Part shown: piece by piece, positions 59,161-64,000 of the stretch
Layout of the letters: each line of letters opens with the position of its first letter
How positions within the stretch are numbered: the stretch's first letter is position 1
NCBI RefSeq assembly: GCF_000321225.1
Contig: NW_004450479.1
Location: forward strand, 1,703,019 to 1,767,018
DNA: 64,000 nt
Direction of reading: 5' to 3'
Source of the DNA: Odobenus rosmarus divergens
Taxonomy: Eukaryota > Chordata > Mammalia > Carnivora > Odobenidae
The notes under the pieces: model-generated
Seen by the model: the letters and a program-made list of their open reading frames with translations, nothing else
Told to the model about the DNA's origin: nothing
Database searches by the model: none
Made by a program: the position numbers and the translations under genes

Positions 59161-61414
59161 CTGAGGAGAGAAGAGAAGAGTGGCTTTAGCGTGGGAGGGG
59201 CGCCGTGCCTCCCAGGCTGCCCTGCATGCGCCCCAGGGTCCCGCAGCCCCGCGGAGGGCCCAGCCTCTGAGCCCGGAGCAGGGCGGCGATGGAGCCTGCT
59301 AGGGACAGCCAGGGCAGGGCGCTGTCCGCAGGGCCGGCTGCCTGCCGATGCGCCCCACCTGCCGCCGTCAGCCCTCCTGGGGCAGGGTGGGTGGGGGTGT
59401 GGGGAGCGGCCCAGTGGGCCAGGAGCCAGTTCTTCCTCTGAAACCTGAGGCGGTCCTGAATGGGCGTGCACCCAGGCTTGGTGTTCCGCCCCATGAGGCC
59501 AAGGAGGCACCTGACACCTGCCCAAGAGCAGGAGCAGCCCGTTTTTAAAGACACGCCGTCGACACACAGCTCAGCAGCTCTCACGACCCCGGCCCATGCA
59601 TCCCGGGGTCCCATAATGCGGCTGGGTGCAGACACGGGGCCTCGGCCCGCCCCACGCCAACACGACACACAGGGGGTGCACGCACACTGGCAGCTATGGG
59701 GCTCAGCCCCCCGTCACCCCACCCCCACAGGCCTGAGGCCACAGCTGACGGACAGACGGACTGGCCAGACAAGAGGTTGGGATGGGACGAGATGAGCGCA
59801 GCAGAGACCAGCACCCAGCCTGGTCCTCACAGAAGCCTCTCCTCGGAGTCCCCACTGGGCTTGGGAGGACCTGCCTGGGCAGGGACAGCCGAGGAACAGC
59901 GGGCTGGGGACATCAGGCAGCCCCAGGGGTGACAGCACAGATGGAACGTGGGACACGGAGGGCTCGGCACGGACAGGACGCACTCCCGGCGAAGCACTCG
60001 GCTCTCGGGCCGTTACCTGGGGCGCAGTCGCCTCTGGCACAGCTGGGCTGGTGTCCGCAGGAGCTGGGTGGACGGGCGCTCTGTCCAGTGCCCAGTGAGA
60101 GCATGTGGGGGTGCGGGCACCGCCCTGTGTTTTCTAAAACGCGGAGACACTTTGGACTGAATTTTTAAAAGGATAAACCAGGGAGAGGAGCCGACTTATT
60201 GGTGCACAGCTTCTACATCTGCAAGTGACGACCGAGAATCCCACGTGGGTGCGCTGCTTACGAACGTCCTCTGGTACAGAGTGCTATGACCCCTGGGGTT
60301 CCAGGCCGCCTCAGGCCCCTCCATGAGCTCCGGTCCTCTCTCCGGCCAATGTGTGCAGAGCTTCAGTTTTGATGGTCAGGGGCAGCGGCCGCTTCAGGGC
60401 TCCCCAGGCCAAGGCTGCTGTGACCAGGGACATCTGCCCCCAGGACAGAGGGTGGCCCATGCCCTGCCTGCCACCTTGACTAGATTCTGGTTCTAGTGGA
60501 AGGCTTCAGGCCCTTGGCTGTCCCCAGCCGGGATCAAGGCAGGATGTTTTGGGGGGCTTGAACGGGTCAGGTCTGTTCGTCTGGGCTTGGGGACCGAGTA
60601 GAGGAAAGGGCACAGGCCTTGTGGCCGAGAAGGAAGGGCAGCTCCTGTGCTGAGCGGAGCCAGAGCAGAACGGCCAAGTGGGTTTGGGCAGCACACACCT
60701 TACTCCTGCCCTGGGCGTACCTGAATCCTCATCAGAAAAGACTGGTGGCAAAGCAGCGTCATCAGCTGGGGCTGGAGAGGGAGCAGCAGGGCCGGAGAGG
60801 CCACCCCCCACCTCGAGAGGGTGTCTGGTCTCTGACCCCCGACCTTCCTAATCTCCTTCCCCAAAACCGCGTGACCGTGGAGCGCGGTACCATCAACACC
60901 GCGGGTTCTGAGGAAAGGGGCAGGGGCTGAACTTGCCCCAGGCCTCCCCTCCGCGGCCCCTGCCCGGGCCCGGCCAGAGACCTCTGGCTGGGGTGTGCCC
61001 ACCCTGCAGCACCACGGGGAGGTGCGGCCCCGGGCGGGGGGGCCTACCACCTCCTGGGGAAGAGCGGGCTCCTGGGCTACCCGAGGGCAGGCGTCTGCGT
61101 GACCCTGGGCGGGTCAACACCAACCTGACACAACAGGACACAATGCGGACCCGAGGCCCACCTCAGAGTCTCTGGTCCCATGGACATAGGTCACTGCTTG
61201 GGGGAGCGCGCCAGGGACAGAGGCTTCCTCCCAATAGCACCATTGGCGGACACTGACCACAAACCACCAAGACACAAGGAAGCTAGCGTCCTGACAGCAA
61301 AGTGCAGTTGACGGGAACCACCTGAGCACAGCAGGCCCGGGATGGCAGGTTTGCTCCAAGTCAGGAGCCGTCCAGGCGTCTCCCACGGGCGCGGCTGTGA
61401 CCAGCCCCGCCCCG

Positions 61415-61455
<41 letters not shown>

Positions 61456-63550
61456 CCCGAGCACACCTCCTGCAAAGACTCCGGAGCAGGCCCTCGGACA
61501 GGGAATGGATCTACACTCAGCGGAGCAGGACTGTGGCTAGCTCCCAAGCCGGGACCCCACCGTGGGGGGCAGATCCAGTACTGGGTTCCAGGGGCCACCC
61601 TTCGGGGCACCGCACCCCTTTCTGCAAACCCTAAGGCCCAAGGGGGGCGCCGAGCGTCGAGGCCCAGCACCTTCCCATTCAAATCTTGCGTGGGTTTAAG
61701 GAGTGGCCTGTAACTGTCTTGAGTCCACTACATGAGTGTGAAAAAGTTGTTTCGGGGTGCGGTTTCCATCCTCCCGTGACTCTGGAGCAGAGGGAGCAGA
61801 GAGCAGCTGGGGCAGATGTCCACTTTCTCCGGAACATTCTCCTCTGAGGCACAGGCGGTTCTCATGCCTCCAGGATGCTGGCCCTCCTGGGGTTGAGTCC
61901 ACCTTGCTCTGCGCCAGGACCGCACCATGGGGGGGCACAGCTCGGCAGAGCCGGCCGGGGCGCCTCAACCAACCCAGGGGCTTCTGATTCCCCACCCCCG
62001 GCTGAATCTCCAGTCTCGGGGCCGGGCCGGTTCTTTGGTGGGGAAGCCAGCTGGTGGCGTGGTGCGGATGCCCATGGCACCCCCGGGGGCCGGGGGACTG
62101 CCCTACACTGGGGACCAGGGCTCAGGCAGAGGCCAGGCTGGCCTCCAGAGCAATGGGGGCTGCAGGGGCAGTGGGGGTGGGAGGTGCAGGCCTCTTGGAA
62201 GAGGAGGAACCTAGAGGCAGGGAAGGCCTTTCCACACTGTCCCCAAATGTCAGGAGCATTTGTCTCCAGAACTTTCCAGAAGTTCCTCACACTGCAGCTG
62301 AGACACACTGAAAAGCGAGTGAGTCCAGGACCTGTTGGGGCAGTCACTGCCCTTGGGGAGGACCACATTGCTGGGGTGCTCCGTGGGGTACGGAGGATGC
62401 AGGTGCCAGCTTCATGGGGCAAACTTCTCGGTGACTGGGTGGGGGTGGGGACAGGTGGCAGCGGTGTGTCCTGTCCCAGGCACAGGGGCCCAGAGTGCTG
62501 GGCTACCCCTTGCTCGCTGTTGGCGCTTGCTTTCCCAGGGCTGAGTGCAAGGGACCATCACAGGATGGGCTGTAGAAGGCCAGCCAGGGCACCCACACAT
62601 GGTGGCTGAAGGCCTGGTCTGGAAAGCCTGCTGCAGCCTCGTGGAGCCTCGTCAGGGCAGGTGCGAGGTGAGTCCAGGCAGAGCAGACAGCAGCGTCTGA
62701 GTCCACCTGCTCCGGTGTGCCCGAGACACCCACATGGGCATGAGCCACGGAGCTGTCCCTAAGACCGACCCTGGTGTCCCCGGCCCCCCAAGGGGCTGCA
62801 GTACTCACCAACCAGAGAGCCGGCCAGGCCGGGCTCAGACCCACACCCATAGGGGCCGGTCCGAGGGGACACTCGGCCCAAAGCTGGCCTCCCGGCCGAT
62901 CACTGGGCTTCCCCCTGATTGTGGCCGAAGCGCCCCACAGAGGCAGGAGACCCAGGCAGAGGGCCAGGGCTGGACCATGCCCAGCGGTGCAGGGAGGGGC
63001 CGCGGGTGCAGGGGCGCAGCCAGTCAGGCCCACAAGCTTCCAGACAGAGGGAGGAAATCCCAGAGCCCGAAGAGCAATCCAAGAGGAAGCGAAAAGCCCA
63101 GAGCCCAGAGCAGAGGCAGGCTCAGCAGACCCTCGTGCCCAGTCTCCACCTGCCAGGGCCGAGGCCAGAGGGTCTGCAGAACCACCGGGAAGGCAGACCG
63201 ACCAGCATGAGAAAACCAGGGCAACTTACTAACTCTAGTCAGGGTCAGCTCAAAATATGGCCACTTCCACATCGGCGCTGCAAGGAAACACAAGGGCTCT
63301 GTTGATGCAGGTGGGTGGGTGGGGGGATGGGGGGGCCCTGCCAGGGGCACGTGGCCCTGCCACGGGGTAGCCGCAGGGAGGAACAGGAAAGGGCTGCCCA
63401 CGGCAGGCGTCCCCAATCAGCCCACGTGGCCCAGCCCCCCGAGAGGACAGTGACTGCGTTGTCTGCGCATCTCAGTCCCTGGACGGAGGCTGGCTCGCTG
63501 AGGCCGCCCAGATCTACACAGCGAGCCTGGAAGGAGGCACCACACCCAGC
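59161..63550 (-). other. BAIAP2: BAIAP2 intron between alternative terminal exons
   Basis: No exon recognised on the minus strand. It contains the 40-base C run at 61415-61454 and ordinary GC-rich DNA. The open frames on both strands have no homology that I recognise. Confidence 0.6.
61415..61454. repeat. Pure poly(C)/poly(G) tract, 40 bases
   Basis: Forty consecutive C on the plus strand, flanked by CCCCGCCCCG and GCCCGAGC. It can form an i-motif or G-quadruplex, and the sequenced length is probably unreliable. Confidence 0.95.
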
Positions 63551-63552
63551 TC

Positions 63553-64000
63553 AGTGCAATAAATAAAACTTTTATTCAAACGACTGCAGTACAGGGCACA
63601 ATTCAGATTAAAAAAAAAAAAGAGGAAAGGAAACAGGAAAATATTTTGAGCACTTAACATCTTCATACGAGTGTTGCAGTTTTGTGTCTACATTCATCCA
63701 TTGAGCATGGAATCCCCTGGATTTGAGATCTTTTAGCAAAATCAGAACACCAACACGGAAGGCTCTTTGTACATGGGTCCACGTTCTGGCTTTGTGTTTT
63801 CCTTAAATATAAAACGGGTCTGTGTCTTGAGCTGCTTCTCTCACAAACACTCCCAGCCACATCCTAGTCCACAGGAGAGCGGGCGGAGGGTTTTGTTAGA
63901 TCATGTCAGAAAAAGGAGCGTCCACAGCTTGGCAGGGGCTCCTGTGGCGGGAGGGGCCGGGCGGGGCTGCACCCCGGCTCCCGCCCCAGATTCAGGGTGT
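63553..64000 (-). other. BAIAP2: BAIAP2 3' UTR of the upstream alternative terminal exon
   Basis: Minus strand from the window edge down to the AATAAA at 63576-63571, with cleavage expected near 63555 (TATTTATTGCACTGAGC follows). The sequence is AT-rich and conserved in style (TTCCATGCTCAATGGATGAA, AAGTGCTCAAAATATTTTCC), unlike the surrounding introns. It probably belongs to the short IRSp53 isoform whose coding end lies past 64000. No coding sequence is claimed. Confidence 0.65.

Overview
This is a vertebrate nuclear window from a carnivore, very probably a caniform such as dog. The genes are intron-rich with GT/AG splice sites. Carnivore tRNA-Lys-derived CAN-SINEs are present, some with target-site duplications, and their body sequence looks caniform rather than feline. 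L1M and MIR relics are also present. The gene order matches the human 17q25.3 neighbourhood CEP131 - PVALEF - AATK - BAIAP2. There are no bacterial-type operons, CRISPR arrays or plasmid features. Three runs of N (13881-14762, 24859-24923, 49969-50214) are assembly gaps.

Layout. (1) 1-9.5 kb, + strand: the last 19 coding exons of CEP131/AZI1, a coiled-coil centrosomal and centriolar-satellite protein. They encode about 823 residues ending in a stop at 9342-9344; the 5' part of the gene lies to the left of the window. (2) 9.5-14.9 kb: intergenic, with old L1 sequence, a SINE inserted in an older repeat, and an 882-base gap. (3) 14.9-15.8 kb, - strand: three coding exons of PVALEF, a parvalbumin-like EF-hand protein; its last short exon is missing and probably lies in the gap. 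A TATA box with MEF2-like elements and a good splice donor near 18.5 kb is a candidate promoter and leader exon. (4) 15.8-24.0 kb: mainly intergenic, with L1M and other old repeats. (5) 24.0-57.8 kb, + strand: AATK/LMTK1. It has a CpG-island promoter with a CCG repeat that runs into a gap, a 16-kb first intron and 14 coding exons. Their lengths and phases add up to an uninterrupted 1382-codon frame. The product has a membrane anchor, a divergent kinase domain (HSD and DYG motifs) and a very long tail with a PP1-docking-type motif. Intron 7 carries the mir-338 hairpin, whose antisense strand corresponds to mir-3065. (6) 57.8-64.0 kb, - strand: the 3' end of BAIAP2 (IRSp53), convergent with AATK. 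Two alternative terminal exons are visible, one coding (59091-59160) and one seen only as 3' UTR (63.55 kb to the window edge).

Biology: CEP131 acts at cilia and centrosomes. AATK/LMTK1 and BAIAP2 act in neuronal membrane trafficking and actin remodelling, and miR-338 is co-transcribed with AATK in neural tissue. I found no wholly new gene system. The observations most worth checking are: a one-base change inside the miR-338-5p seed; a chimeric patch beside the gap in AATK intron 9; a 28-bp SINE 'head' insertion with a perfect 18-bp target-site duplication; the candidate PVALEF muscle-type promoter; and the gap-truncated CCG repeat in the AATK promoter/leader region.
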